Assembly: GCF_008329535.1 (NCBI RefSeq)
Contig: NZ_NPKR01000001.1
Location: 620,001 to 684,000 of the forward strand
Length of the DNA: 64,000 nucleotides
Direction: 5' to 3'
From: Mycolicibacterium sp. P1-18
Lineage (GTDB): Bacteria; Actinomycetota; Actinomycetes; Mycobacteriales; Mycobacteriaceae
Positions 40,923 through 53,800 of this stretch are shown in pieces. The translations under genes and the position numbers were made by a program. How positions within the stretch are numbered: position 1 is the stretch's first letter; every line of letters starts with the position of its first letter. The notes below the pieces were generated by a model. The model saw only the letters and a program-made list of their open reading frames with translations. It ran no database searches and was not told where the DNA came from.

Positions 40923-43900
40923 TCAGTCCGCCAGCTCGGCGGCGATGAGCGGGCCCAGCCGGTCCAGGACGTCGGCGTCCATCAACTCCGAGTGGGCGCA
41001 GTCGATGGCGACCACCTTGAGCTCACCGCCGACGTGCTCGCGCCAGCCGGCCGAGGCCACCCCGGTCAGGTTCATCTCCAAGCGCGTGGCGTCGACGAAG
41101 AACACGTCGCCGTCGTAGCGGCCGTAATCCGCGTTCGCGGTCAAACGCTCTGCGGCGACGTAGTTCTCGACGACCCGCGCGATCTGCGCGTCGTCGAGGA
41201 TCGAGATCGCGTCGCCGCTGGTTCGCACCAGTTCGACGGCCTCGTCGACGGTGACGGTCGCAGCCGGGTCGACGGGGAAGCCCATCTCCCGGAGCAGGCC
41301 CGCCAGCACGGTCGCCGGGTCGAACTCGTCGGCGTCGGCGACCACGTCGGTGCGGGCGTCGAGCATGCCCACGAACGTCACCTCGCGGCCGCGACGGACG
41401 AGTTCCTCGGCGACGAGCAGCGCCATCGACCCGCCGAACGACCACCCGAGGAGCCGGATCGGCCCGCGCGGTGCGACGTCACCGACCCTGTCGGCGTAGT
41501 CGGCGGCCAGGGTGCCGATGCCCTCGGGCAGCCGGCCGTCGTGGAACAGCGGCGACTGCAATCCGTACAGCGGAACGTCCTGCGGCACATGTCTCTTCAG
41601 CCCGGCGAACTGCCAACTCAGCCCGCTGGCCGGAGCCAGGCAGAACAGCGGCGCCGCCGAGCCGGTCGTCCGCAGCGGCAGCACGGGCGCCAAGCTGTCG
41701 GCACTCCCGCCGGACTCGTCCAACAGGGCCGCCACCTCGGCCACGGTCGGGGCGACCATCAGCGTCGCCACCGGCACGTCGACCTGGAACTCCCGGCGGA
41801 TGACCGATGCCAGCCGGACCAACAGGAGCGAATGGCCACCGAGGGTGAAGAAGTCGTCGTCGACGCTCGTCACCGCGACCCCGAGCACGTCGGAGAACAG
41901 CTCGCAGAGGCGCTGCTGCACCGCGGTGTCGGCGGGTCGTCCAGCGCCCGAGGCGATCTGCGGATCCGGCAGCGCCCTACGGTCCAGCTTGCCGCTGGGC
42001 GTCAACGGATACGCCTCCACTGCGACGAACGCCGACGGCACCATGTGGACCGGCAATGAGCCGAGCGCGTGTGTCCGCAGCGCGTCGGCATCCGGCGTCT
42101 CGGTGCCCCCGGCGGGCAGGTAGTACGCCACCAGCAGGTCACCGCGGACGACCACGCGCGCCGAGGCCACCGCCGGGTGCGTCCCCAGCACGGTTTCGAT
42201 CTCGCCGGGCTCGATCCTGACCCCGCGCAGCTTGATCTGGTCGTCGGTCCGGCCGAGATACTCCAGCATGCCGTCGCGCCGCCAGCGCACGGCGTCACCC
42301 GTCCGGTACATCCGTGCCCCCGCCTCGAAGGGATTGGCCACGAAGCTCGCGGCGGTCAGCCCGTACCGGCGAAGGTAGCCGTCGGCCAGTTGGACGCCGG
42401 CCAGGTACAACTCGCCGGGAGCGCCCACCGGGACGGGGTTGAGGTACGCGTCGAGCACGTACGCGCGGACGTTCCAGCCCGGCACGCCCAGCGCGACCGG
42501 GCCGCCGTCGGCGGTCCATCCGAGGACGTCGACCGACGCCTCGGTGGGGCCGTACAGATTGTGCAGCGGCACGCCGACGACGTCGGCCACCCGCGCCGCG
42601 ACGTCGGCCGACAGCGCCTCTCCACCCACGGTGACGCGGGTCAGCGACGTGCATTGCGCGGCCCGCGGCTCCTCCAGGAAGAGCTCGAGCATCGACGGCA
42701 CGAAGTCGACCGCGGTGACCCGTTCGGAGACGATGGTCTCGGCCAGGTAGGCGGGATCGCGGTGCCCGCCGGGGCGGGCCACCACCAGGGTGGCGCCAAC
42801 GCTCAACGGCCAGAACACCTCCCACACCGAGGTGTCGAAGCTGATCGGAGTCTTCACCAGCATCCGGTCCTCGACCGTCAGCGGATACGCGTCCTGCAGC
42901 CAGGCGATGCGGTTCACGATGCCCGCGTGCGGCACCGCGACGCCCTTGGGCCGTCCCGTCGAACCAGACGTGTACAGCACGTACGCCACCTGCCGTGGGT
43001 CGACGGCGACCGGCGGCGCGGCTGCCGTGTCCACGCTGGCGCACACCACCGTGTACGGGTCGTCCAGCACTACGGCCGGCGCGGCGTCGGCCACCATGAA
43101 CGCCAACCGGTCCGGCGGATAGTCGGGGTCCAGAGGCAGGAATGCCGCACCCGACTTCGCGACGGCGACCAGGGCGACGATCAGCTCCACCGACCGGGGC
43201 AGCGAGACCCCGACGACGGCGCCCTGGTGGGCGCCGTCGGCGACGAGTTGGGCGGCCAGGCGGTCCGACCATGCGTCGAGCTCGGCATAGCTCAGCTCCC
43301 GGCCGTCGAACACCACGGCCGTGGCGGTCGAAACCACGGCCGCTTGCCGAGACACCAACGCGCCCAATCCCGTTGGCGCCACGTCGCGGCTGGTGCGGTT
43401 GCGATCGGCTACCAGGTCCTCGAACTCACCGTCATCGAGCAGGTCGACGCCCCCGATCGCCGCGTCGACGGCGGTCGACGCTTCGCCCAGGATCCGCACC
43501 AACCGGGACGTCAGCGTCCGGACCGACGACTCGTCGAACAGGTCGGCCCCGTACTCGGCCAGGATCGTGGCACCGACGTCCACTCCCCCGTCGACCACGG
43601 TGAAGCCGAGGTCGAACATCGCCGCCGACGAGTCGGCGTCGAGCCACTGCGTGGGCAGACCGAACATGTCGGCGTCCACGCCGTCGCGACGGTGATAGCC
43701 GACGAAGACGCCGAACAAGGGGTTGCGGCCGGCGACGCGTGGCGGGTTGAGGTCCTCGACGAGGCGTTCGAAGGGCAGCTCCTGGTGGGCGAAGGCCGCC
43801 AGGTCGGCCGTCCGGACCCGGGTCAACAGCTCGGCGAACGTCGGGTTGCCCGACAGGTCGACCCTCAGCACCACGGTGTTGACGAAGAATCCGATGACGT

Positions 43901-44801
43901 CGTCGAGGGCCGCGTCGGACCGGCCCGCGACCGGTGTCCCGACGACCACGTCGTCACCAGCGCCCAACCGGTGCAACAGCACGGCCACCGCCGCATGCAC
44001 CACCATCAACACGCTGACCTGGTGCTCGCCGGCCAGGTTGCGAACTGCCGCAGCCACTTCCGGCGGGAGGTCGACCGTGACGGTGCCGCCGACGCCGCTG
44101 GGACGGATCGGCCGTGGCCGGTCGGTCGGCAGGGCGAGTTCGTCGGGTGCGCCGGCGAGCGCCGCACGCCAGTAGGTCAGCCGGTCCTCGCCGATGGACG
44201 CCAGCAGCTCGTGCTGCCACAGCGCGTAGTCCGCGTACTGTACGGGCAGGTCGGGCAGGTCGGGTGCCCTGCCGGCCACCCGCGCGGAGTACGCGCGGTT
44301 CAGGTCGGCGACGAACGGCGCGTCCGACCACTCGTCGGTGGCGATGTGGTGCAGCAGCACGACGACCGTGTGATCGTCGGCGCCCACCCGGATCACGTCG
44401 ACCCGCAACGGAATCTCCGACGACAGGTCGAAGGCGTGCGCCGTCGACGCCGCGATCTGCGCCGTGACATCGGTCTCGACCCGCTCGAGAACCCGCAGCG
44501 GAACGGGGGTCCCGGCGGGCAGGATGCGTTGGAACGGGACGCCGTCGCGATCACCGAACACCGTCCGCAACGATTCGTGGCGGTCGACGACGTCGCCGAG
44601 CGCCGCGCGCAGCGCGTCGGCGTCGAGCGGGCCGCGGACCCGGAACACCAGCGGATAGTTGTAGGCCAGTCCGGTCTCGCCGAGGCGGTCCAGGATCAAC
44701 AGGCGTTCCTGCGCCGGTGAGGTCGGGATGACCTCCGGGCGTTGGCCGGCCGTCAGCGCCGGCCGGGGCGCCTGCGCCGTCGGCTGCGAATCGACGAGGG
44801 C
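40923..44801 (-). other. NRPS module 6 plus thioesterase: C-A-T-TE, unassigned residue
   Basis: Residues about 6263-7554. The condensation domain has HHIATDEWS (6413 onward), of the L-L class, with Glu in place of the Gly of HHxxxDG. The code D-T-W-D-T-G-L-V-D-K ([30 protein letters not shown]) matches no assignment I know; the Asp at position 278 occurs in codes for basic residues. Carrier Ser7253, then a type I thioesterase with Ser7383 and a C-terminal His in [11 protein letters not shown]. All visible core motifs look intact. Confidence 0.8.
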
Positions 44802-47800
44802 CGCAAGCGCACCGACGGTCGGGGCGTCGAACACGTCGCGGATCGACGTCTCGACACCGAGCCCAGCCCGAACGGCACCGATCAGTCGGATGCTCAGCAG
44901 CGAGTGGCCCCCGAGGTCGAAGAAGTCGTCGTCCACGCCGACCTCGTCGAGTCCCAGCACCTCGCCGAAGATCCGGCAGAGCGCCTCCTCCGTCGCCGAC
45001 TGCGGCGCCCGGCTCGGCGCGCGTTGGGTGGCGGAGTCGACCTGCGGCAGGGCGCGGACGTCGAGCTTTCCGTTGTCGGTCAACGGAAGTCGGTCGAGCA
45101 CCGCGATGGCCGAGGGCACCATGTAGCCCGGCAGCGCACCCTTGAGATGGGTGCGCAACTCACCCACCAGCGCAGCGGCGTCCTCGTCGGAGGGCGTCGG
45201 GCCACCCGCGGGCACCACGTAGGCGACCAACCGATGCGACCCGGAGGTCTTCGGGTCGGGGCGGGCGACCACCGCGACCTGCGCCACCCGGGGATGGTCG
45301 GCGATCGCACTCTGCACGTCTCCGACTTCGACGCGGTAGCCGCGGATCTTCACCTGATCGTCCGTGCGGCCGAGGAAGTCGAGATTCCCGGCCCGGTCGT
45401 CGGTGGCGGGGCGCCGCACGACGAGGTCGCCGGTCCGGTACATCCGGCCGCCGGCCTCGAAGGGGTTGGCGACGAAGCGGCCTGCGCTCAGACCCGGCTG
45501 ACGGAGGTATCCCCGGGCGAGCCCCGCACCGGCGATGTACAGCTCGCCGGCGACGCCGTCCGGCACGGGCCGCAGCCACTGGTCGAGGACGTGCGCCCGG
45601 GTGTTCCAGATCGGCGTGCCGACGGTCGGCGTGGCGCTGTCGTCGGTGCCGCCGCCGAGGGTGTTGATGGTGTATTCGGTGGGTCCGTACAGGTTGTAGC
45701 CGTAGCTGGTGTCGCTGTCGCGCAACCGGTCCCAGACCGCGGCCGACACCGCCTCGCCGCCGAGCAGCACCAGGACCGGCGGGTGGCCGGTCCGGTCGAG
45801 GAGACCCTGGTCGAACAGCAACTGCGCGTACGTGGGCGTGACATTGACGACGTCCACGTCGCGCTCGTGGCAGTAGGACACCAATGCCGTTGCGTCCCTG
45901 CGTAGGTCCTCGTCGCAGACGTGCACCTCGTGGCCCTCGACGAGCCACAGCAGCTCCTCCCACGACATGTCGAAGGAGAACGACACCGTGTGGGCGATTC
46001 GCAGCCGCCGCCCACCCGCCTTGGCGATGGCCGGCGCGAAGATGGCCTCGCGGTGGTTGAGGTGCATGTTGGTCAGGCCACGATGCGGGGTGACGACGCC
46101 CTTGGGCTTGCCCGTCGACCCCGAGGTGTAGATGACGTACGCCGGATGGTCCAGCGACGGCGTCACACCGTCCCAATCGGATGCCGCGGCGGCCAGCCGG
46201 GCGGCCACGGCCTCGTCGTCGAGCGCCACGACCGGGCAGTCCGGGAGGACCACGGCGGCGATGCGCGACGCCACGGCCGCCGTCGTCAGCAGACGGACCG
46301 GTTCCGCGTCGGCGAGCATGACGGCCAACCGCTCGTCCGGGTAGTCCAGCTCGAGCGGGAGGTAGGCGGCGCCGGCCCGCAGCACCGCGAACAGCGCCAC
46401 GACCGCGTCGATGGAGCGCGGAATGGCCAGCGCGACGGTCTGTTCGGGGCCGATGCCGTCATCCCGGAGCAGCCGAGCCAGCCGGTTGACGCGCTCGTCC
46501 AGGTGCCCGTAATCCACGCTGTCGTCCCCGCACACCAGCGCCGTCTCCCGTGGCGACGCCGCGCACCGCTCGGCCAGCAGGTCCACCACCGTCGCGGCGG
46601 GAAGGTCGTGCCGCGTCGCTTCGTCGTGCGCCGCCAGCGTGGCGACCTCCGCCGGCAACGGCATCGGCACCGCCGCGAGAGCCGTTGTCCCGCTGACGAT
46701 GTGGAGCATGGTGTGACGCAGCCGGTCGAGCAGCCGCTGGGCGTCGGCGCGGTCCACCACGTCCGGCCGGTATTCGAGCTTGACCCACAGCTCGCGGCCG
46801 GGAGAGGCCACCCAGGTCAGCGGGTAGTGCGACGCGTCGACCGAGTCGTGGCCGACGATGCCGTACTCCGACTCCATGTCGGTGAAGGTGTCGTCGTCGA
46901 GGAAGTTCTGCAGCACGTAGAGGCTGTCGAACAGGGGGCCGCTGCCCGAGCCCAGTGCGCGCTGGATGTCGCCGAGGCCGAGGTACTCGTGGTCCATCAG
47001 GGCCAGGCGTTCGGACTGGACCGCCCGCATCGTCTCGGTGACCGAGCGGCCCGGATCGAGGCGCACCCGCGTCGGGACGGTGTTGAGGAACAGCCCGATG
47101 ACGTCCTCGATGCCCTCGAGGTCGGTGGGTCGGCCGGCCACGGTGGAGCCGAAGACGACGTCGTCGCTGCCGGTTTCGTACGCGAGCACCATGGCCAGCG
47201 CGGTGCTCACGAGGGCGTTGAGGGTGACGCCCGCGTCGCGGGCTGCCGTCAGCAGCGTCGCGGTCTGGTCCTCGGTCAACGTGAAGTCCAGACGCAGCGC
47301 CAGGGTCGGCTCGGTGCCCACGGCGGCGGGGACCAGCAGCGTCGGTGCGGCGAGGTCGGCCAGCGCCGTGGCCCACCGCGCCGCCGACGCGTCCCGGTCC
47401 TGACCGTCCAGCCAGCGCAGGTAGTCGGTGAAGTGGGCGGTCGGCTGTGGCAGGTCGGCCGCGACACCCGTTCGTGCCGCGGCATATTCGGCGAACAGTT
47501 CGCGCAGCAGCTGCTCGCGGGACCAGCCGTCCAGCAGCAGGAAGTGATAGCTGAAGATCAGGCGGTCGCGGCCGGTGGTGCGGGCGATCGTCATCCGTGC
47601 CAGCGGCGGTGAGTCCAGGTCGAAGGTGCGCAGCCGATCCGCCGCGGTGATCTCGGCCAACCGGGTCTCGAGGTCGGCGGTGGGCACGTCGGTGAGGTCC
47701 AGCAACTCCGGCTCACAAACCGGATCCTTCACGATCGCGGCCACCGGATGCGGCAGACCGTGGGCGAGGAAGGCCGAGCGCAGCACCGGGTTGCGCGCCA

Positions 47801-50800
47801 TCACCGCCGAGTACGCGGTGCGCAGCGCGTCGGGGTCGACGGGTTCGGTGAACTCGAAGACGTTCTGCACGATGTACACCGCGGCCTGGGCGTAGCTGGC
47901 TTGGAAGTACACGCCCTCCTGCAGCGGCGACAACGGCCAGATGTCCGCCACGGCAGCCGACGTCGCGGCGGTCACCCGGTCGACGTCGGCCTGGGACAGC
48001 TCGACGAACGGCAGGTCCGACGGCGTGAGGGACGGCGCCGACGGGCCGCCCGCGAGCTGACCCAGCTCGCGCAGGACCGCCAGCCACCGCTGCGCCAGGT
48101 CGGCGACGGACTCCTCGTCAAATTCGCCGTCGGCATGGGTGAGCGTCGCTCGCAGCACCGGTCCGTCGACGGTGTCGTCGCAGATGGCGTTGATCTCCAG
48201 CAGGTACGGCGTGCCGAGGTCGGGGTCGGGGGCACCGCGCAGCGCGGCCACCTCCGGTGCCGAGTCCCAGTCCGCGGTGCCGTCGGACGCCCACCTGCCC
48301 AGGTAGTTGAACAGCACCTGCGGTGCGGGCAGGCGCCCGAGCGCAGCGGCGGTGCGGGGGTTGCAGTAGCGCAGCTGACCGAATCCCAGACCGCCGTCGG
48401 GGGCGGCGCGCAGCCGCTCCTTGGTCTCCTTGAGGACGGCGACGTGATCATCGGACGCGTTGGCGGGCAGCCGAACCGGCGCAATCGAGGTGAACCAGCC
48501 GACGGTGCGCGACAGGTCCAGACCCTCGCCCCACCCGTCTCGGCCGTGCCGCTCCAGGTCCAGCACCAGTGGGGCCTCGGGGTCGGTGCCCCGGCCGTCA
48601 CGCCAGCGACGCACGGCGACCGACAACGCGGCCACCAACGTCTCGGTGACGTCGGCGTTGGCCATCGCGGGCACCGACGTCAGCAGCGGCACCGTCTCCG
48701 CCGCGGTCAGCCGTACCTCGTGGTCGCGGGTCGCGGCCACCGTCAGGCCCACCGTGGTGGCCCGCTCGTCGAGTCCGCCGCCCGGGGCGAGCGTCGAGGT
48801 CCAGTGTTCGAACTCCGTCAATCGGGCTGCCTGCTGGGCACTTTCGTTGACGGTCCTGGCGTAGGACCGGATCGACGTCGGCACCGCCGGCAATGTAAGT
48901 CGGCTGCCGGCGCGCACCTGGTCGAAGGCCTCCGCCAGATCGTCGACGAGGATGCGCCAGGAGACGCCGTCGACCGCGAGGTGGTGCACCGTCAGCAGCA
49001 GGCGCCCCTGCCGTTGCCCGCCGAGGTCGAACCACACCGCGTCGACCAGGGTCCCCGCCCCGGGGTCGAGGCGGCCGGCGGCCGCGTCGGACTCCACGCC
49101 GATCGCGTCGGCGAGCTCGTCGTCGGTGAACCGGGCGGCGTCGACGCGCACGACCGGCACCTGTTGCGCCACTGCCACTTCCAGCGACCACAGCATGGGC
49201 GCGGGCCGGTGCAGTCGCAGTCCGAACGCGTCGTGGCGCGCGACGACCGCGTTGACCGCCGCCTCGAGCTGCTCGGCCGTCGCTGCGGCCGGTGCGAGCA
49301 GCAGCTCGGCCTGGTTGAGCCGGTCGACGCGGCCGCCGAGCTCGGCCAGCCGCTGCACGATGGGCGTCACCATGACCTCGCCGAGATCCGGTCCGGCGTG
49401 GGCGCCGTCGTCGTCGACCACGGTCTGCCGTGGCGCCACGGCGTCGGCCGCCGCGGCGAGCGCGCCAGGCGTCCGGTTGACGAACACTTGCTGCGGGGTG
49501 ATGCGCAGGCCTTGGCGCCGTGCCCGGTTCACCAGCTGGATCGCGACGATGCTGTCGCCGCCCATGGTGAAGAAGTCGTCGTCGACTCCCACCGGGGCGC
49601 CGAGGATCTCGGAGTACAACGCGGCCAACGACTCTGCGGTACTGCCCGTGGCGGGCGGCTCGACGGGGACCGGTGCTTCTGCGGGTGCGGGCAGCGCGGC
49701 GCGATCCAGCTTTCCGTTGACCGTCAGCGGCAACGACTCCAGGACCACCAGCGCCGTGGGCACCATGTAGTCGGGCAGCCGGGTGGCCAGTCGGGCACGG
49801 ACGTCGGTCATGTCGAGCTGGGTCCGCCCGACCACGTATCCGACCAGTCGACTGCGGCCCGTCTCGTCCTGACGGACGGCGGCGGCGGCGTTCGCCACGT
49901 CGGGGAGTGCGGCTAGCGCCGACTCGACCTCACCGAGCTCGATCCGGTAGCCGCGCACCTTGACCTGTTGGTCCGAGCGCCCGACGTACACGAGCTGACC
50001 GTCCTCGGTCCACGTCGCGGTGTCGCCGCTGCGGTAGAGCCGCTCGCCGTCACCGTCGAACGGGTTGGCCACGAACCGGGACGCCGTGAGACCGGGCTTG
50101 CCGACGTATCCGCGGGCGATCTGACCGCCGGCGACGTAGATCTCGCCGACCACGCCGGTGGGCACGGGCTGCAGGGACTCGTCGAGCAGATGCATCCGCA
50201 GCCCCGGGATGGCGTCTCCGATGACGCTGCCGGCCGCGTTGGTCGCGTCGACGACCTCGAGCGGGCGGTGCGAGACGTGTACGCAGGTCTCGGTGATGCC
50301 GTACATGTTGACCAACCGCGGCGAGGTGGCGTCGTGCCGTTCGTACCAGGCGGTGAGTCGGCTGGCGTCCAGTGCCTCGCCACCGAAGACGACGTAGCGC
50401 ACCGAGCCCAGGGACGACGCCGGTCCCTGCCGGTCGGCCTCGATCAGCGGGTAGAACGCCGACGGGGTCTGGTTCAGCACGGTCACCCGTTCGGCCGACA
50501 GGAGCTCCAGGAAGCGGTCGGGATCGCGGGCGACGGCCTGCTCGACGACCACCAGGTGACCGCCGTGCAGCAGCGGACCCCACAGCTCCCACACCGAGAA
50601 GTCGAACGCCGCGGAGTGGAACATCGTCCAGACGTCGTCGGATCCGACGTCGAACAGCGTTGCGGTGCCGTGGAACAACGCGGCGACGTTGCGATGGGTG
50701 ACCGCCACGCCCTTCGGCAGACCGGTGGAACCGGAGGTGTAGATGACGTAGGCCGCGTGGTCGGCGTCCAGCGCCGGGGCAGGAGGCGTGCCGTCCTCCT

Positions 50801-53800
50801 GCCGGGCGGCGTCGTCGACGAGCACCACGGGCGTGGCCGCCGGCGCGACCCCGTCGGGCAGCCGGTCGACACGGTCGACCAGGAGACAGACCGGTGCCGC
50901 GTCGGTGACGATGTGCCGCAGGCGCGCCTCCGGTGAGTCGACGTCGAGCGGCACGTACGTCCCGCCCGCCTTGACGACGGCGAGCAGCGCGACGATCAGG
51001 TCGAGCGACCGGGGCAGCGCCACCGCCACCCGGGACTCCGGGCCGACCCCCAGTCCAGCCAGCGTGGCGGCGACGGCCGACGCCCGCTGGTCGAGCTGGG
51101 CGTAGGTGAGGCGGTCGGGTCCGCAGCTGACCGCGGTGCGGTGGGCGTGCGCGGCGGCCGCGGCGGCGAACGCGTCGACGAGCGTGCGGTCGGGGCCCGG
51201 GCGGGACTGCGTGGCGGCGACGAGGCCGCGTTCGGCGTTGGTGCGCAGGTCGACCTCGCCGACGACGGTGTCCGGCGTGTCGGTGAACGCCGCCAGGATG
51301 CGTTCCACGCGTTCGGCGAAGCGGTCGGCCTGGGCGGCGGTGACCGCTCCGGTGTCGTACTTGATCTCCACCGTCAGGCGGTCGTCCAGATAGGCGACCA
51401 GTGACACCGGGTAGTGCGGCGAGTCGATGCCGGTGAAGCCCTGGAACCGGAGGGCGCGAGCGTCATTCGTCGGCTCATCGGCCACCGTCGGGAAGTTCTC
51501 GACCACCACCATGGTGTCGAAGAAGTCGCGAACCCCGGCGAGCCGGGCGAGTTCGGCGAGGCCCAGGTGCTGGGCGTCCAGCACGGCGCTCTGCTGTTCC
51601 TGCAGTACCGCCATGGCCGCCGCGACCGTCGTGTCGTGTTCCCAGGCCATCGGCACCGGCACCGTGTTGATGAGAAGCCCGACGATCGAGTCGGTGCCCG
51701 CCAACTCGCCGCCGCGACCGGAGACCGTCGACCCGAACACCACGCGGCGTCGGTTCAAGAGCCGCCCGAGGAGCAGGCCCCACGCCCCGTGCACCACCGT
51801 GCCGAGGGTGACACCGCGCGCCCGCGCCGCCCGCGTCAGCGCGGCGGTGTGGTCGACGGACAGGCGACGCACCGCACTACGATGCGCCCCAACCGATGTC
51901 GGCTCGTCGAACAGCCGGGTCGGCTCGACTCCGGCCAGTGCCGTCGCCCAGGCGTGCCGGGCCGCCTCCTGGTCGCCGCCGCGAACGGCGTCGACGTGAT
52001 CTCGCAGCGTCCCGGTCAACGGCGTCAGTCCCCGACCGACGCCGAGCGCCGCGTTGTAGTGCGCGACCACGTCACCGAACATCACGGGGTAGGACCAGCC
52101 GTCGGCAACGATGTGGTGCATGGTCTGGACCAGCCGGTGGTCCTGGCCCGTCAGCGACACCAGCGCGTAGCGGACCAGTGGCGGCGCGGCGAGGTCGAAG
52201 GGACGCGAGAGTCGTTCTTCGGCAACGGCGTCGAGACGCTCGCGCGCCGACCGCTCGTCGAGGTCCGTCGCGTCGACCACGTCGAGGACGACGGGCACGT
52301 CTGCCCAGATGACCTGCGCGATCCGGCCGTCGCGCAGCTCGTGGAATCCCGCTCGCAGCGCCTGGTGGCGGGCGACGACGGCACTCAGGCTGGCGCGCAA
52401 CGCCTCCGGGTCCAGCGGACCCGACAGCTCGGCGATCTGCTGCACGCGGTAGGTGTCGACGTAGTCCTCGGATTCCGCACCGAGTGCGCCGTGGAAGTAC
52501 ATGCCCTCCTGAAGGGGCAGCAGCGGTAGGACGTCCTCGACGGGCCCGATCGCCTGCCAGTCGTCCAGGTCGTCCTGGGTGACGTGGACGAGCGGAAAGT
52601 CCGACGGGGTGTGACCGGCCAGCGCGTCGCACCGGGTCAGTGCCGTCAGCGCGGCCGACCACAGCGTCGCCAGTTCGTCGACGTCGGCGCGGTCGAGCAG
52701 GCCGCTCGGCCAGGCGAGCGTGACGGTCAGTCGGGTGCCACCGGGACCGTCCTCGGCAATGGCGTTGATCTCCAGTGCCACCGCGGGATTGGTGGGGTCG
52801 ACGCCTTCGCGAAGCCCGCCGAAGTCGGCGACGGGTTCCCAGGCCCTGTCGCTGCCACCCGAGAAGCGCCCCAGGTAGTTGAACAAGATCTGCGGTGCGT
52901 CGCCGCGGACGGGCCGGTCGGCGTCGAGGTGGCGCAGCACGCCGTAGCCCAGCCCGCGGCTGGGCGCCGAGCGCAGTTGCTCCTTGACGGACTTCACCGC
53001 GGCCGCGAGCCGATCGCCCGCTTCGAGCACGGCGCTCCACTCGAGCGGGCCGGGGTCGACGCGCACCGGGTGGATCGCGGTGAACCACCCGATGGTGCGG
53101 GACAGGTCGAGGTGCCCGGCCACGAGTTCGGGCTCGCGCCCGTGGCCCTCGACGTTGAGCACCGCCGCCGTCACGTCGTTCCCGCGGTCGGCGCGCCATT
53201 GGGCCAACGCCACCGCCAGCGCGCCGAGCAGCACGTCGTTGACCCCGCCGTGGATGGCCGCGGGGACCGAGGACAGCAGTGCCGAGCTGACCTCGGCCGG
53301 CAGCGAAAAGGCCTGCGAGCGCACGGTCTGCGCCACGTCGACGTCCGCGTCCAGGGGTCGGTGGCCGAGATCGGGGTCGGCCGTGGAGAGCACGTCGTTC
53401 CAGTACGGCGCCTCGGCGTCGAAACGGGTGGCGGCGATCGCGTTCGACCACGTGCGGAACGACGTCGGGACGGCGTCGAGGGCGGCGGGCCGACCGGCGA
53501 CGACGTCCGCCCAGGCGGCCGCCAGATCCTCGGTGACGACGCGCCACGACACGCCGTCGACGACGAGGTGGTGGACGACCAGCAGCAGCTGGCCGGCGGC
53601 GCGGTACCAGACCACGCGGATCATCTGCCCGTCCTCGGGGGCCAGTTCGGCGGCCGCGTCGGTGGTGGCCGCGGCGACGTCGGACGCGGTGAGAACGCCG
53701 TCACGGACGGCCAGCACCGAGGCCGCCGACACGGTCTCCGGCGGCACCGACAACGTCCAGCCGTCGGCGCCGACGTCGAGTCGCGCGCGCAGCATGTCGT

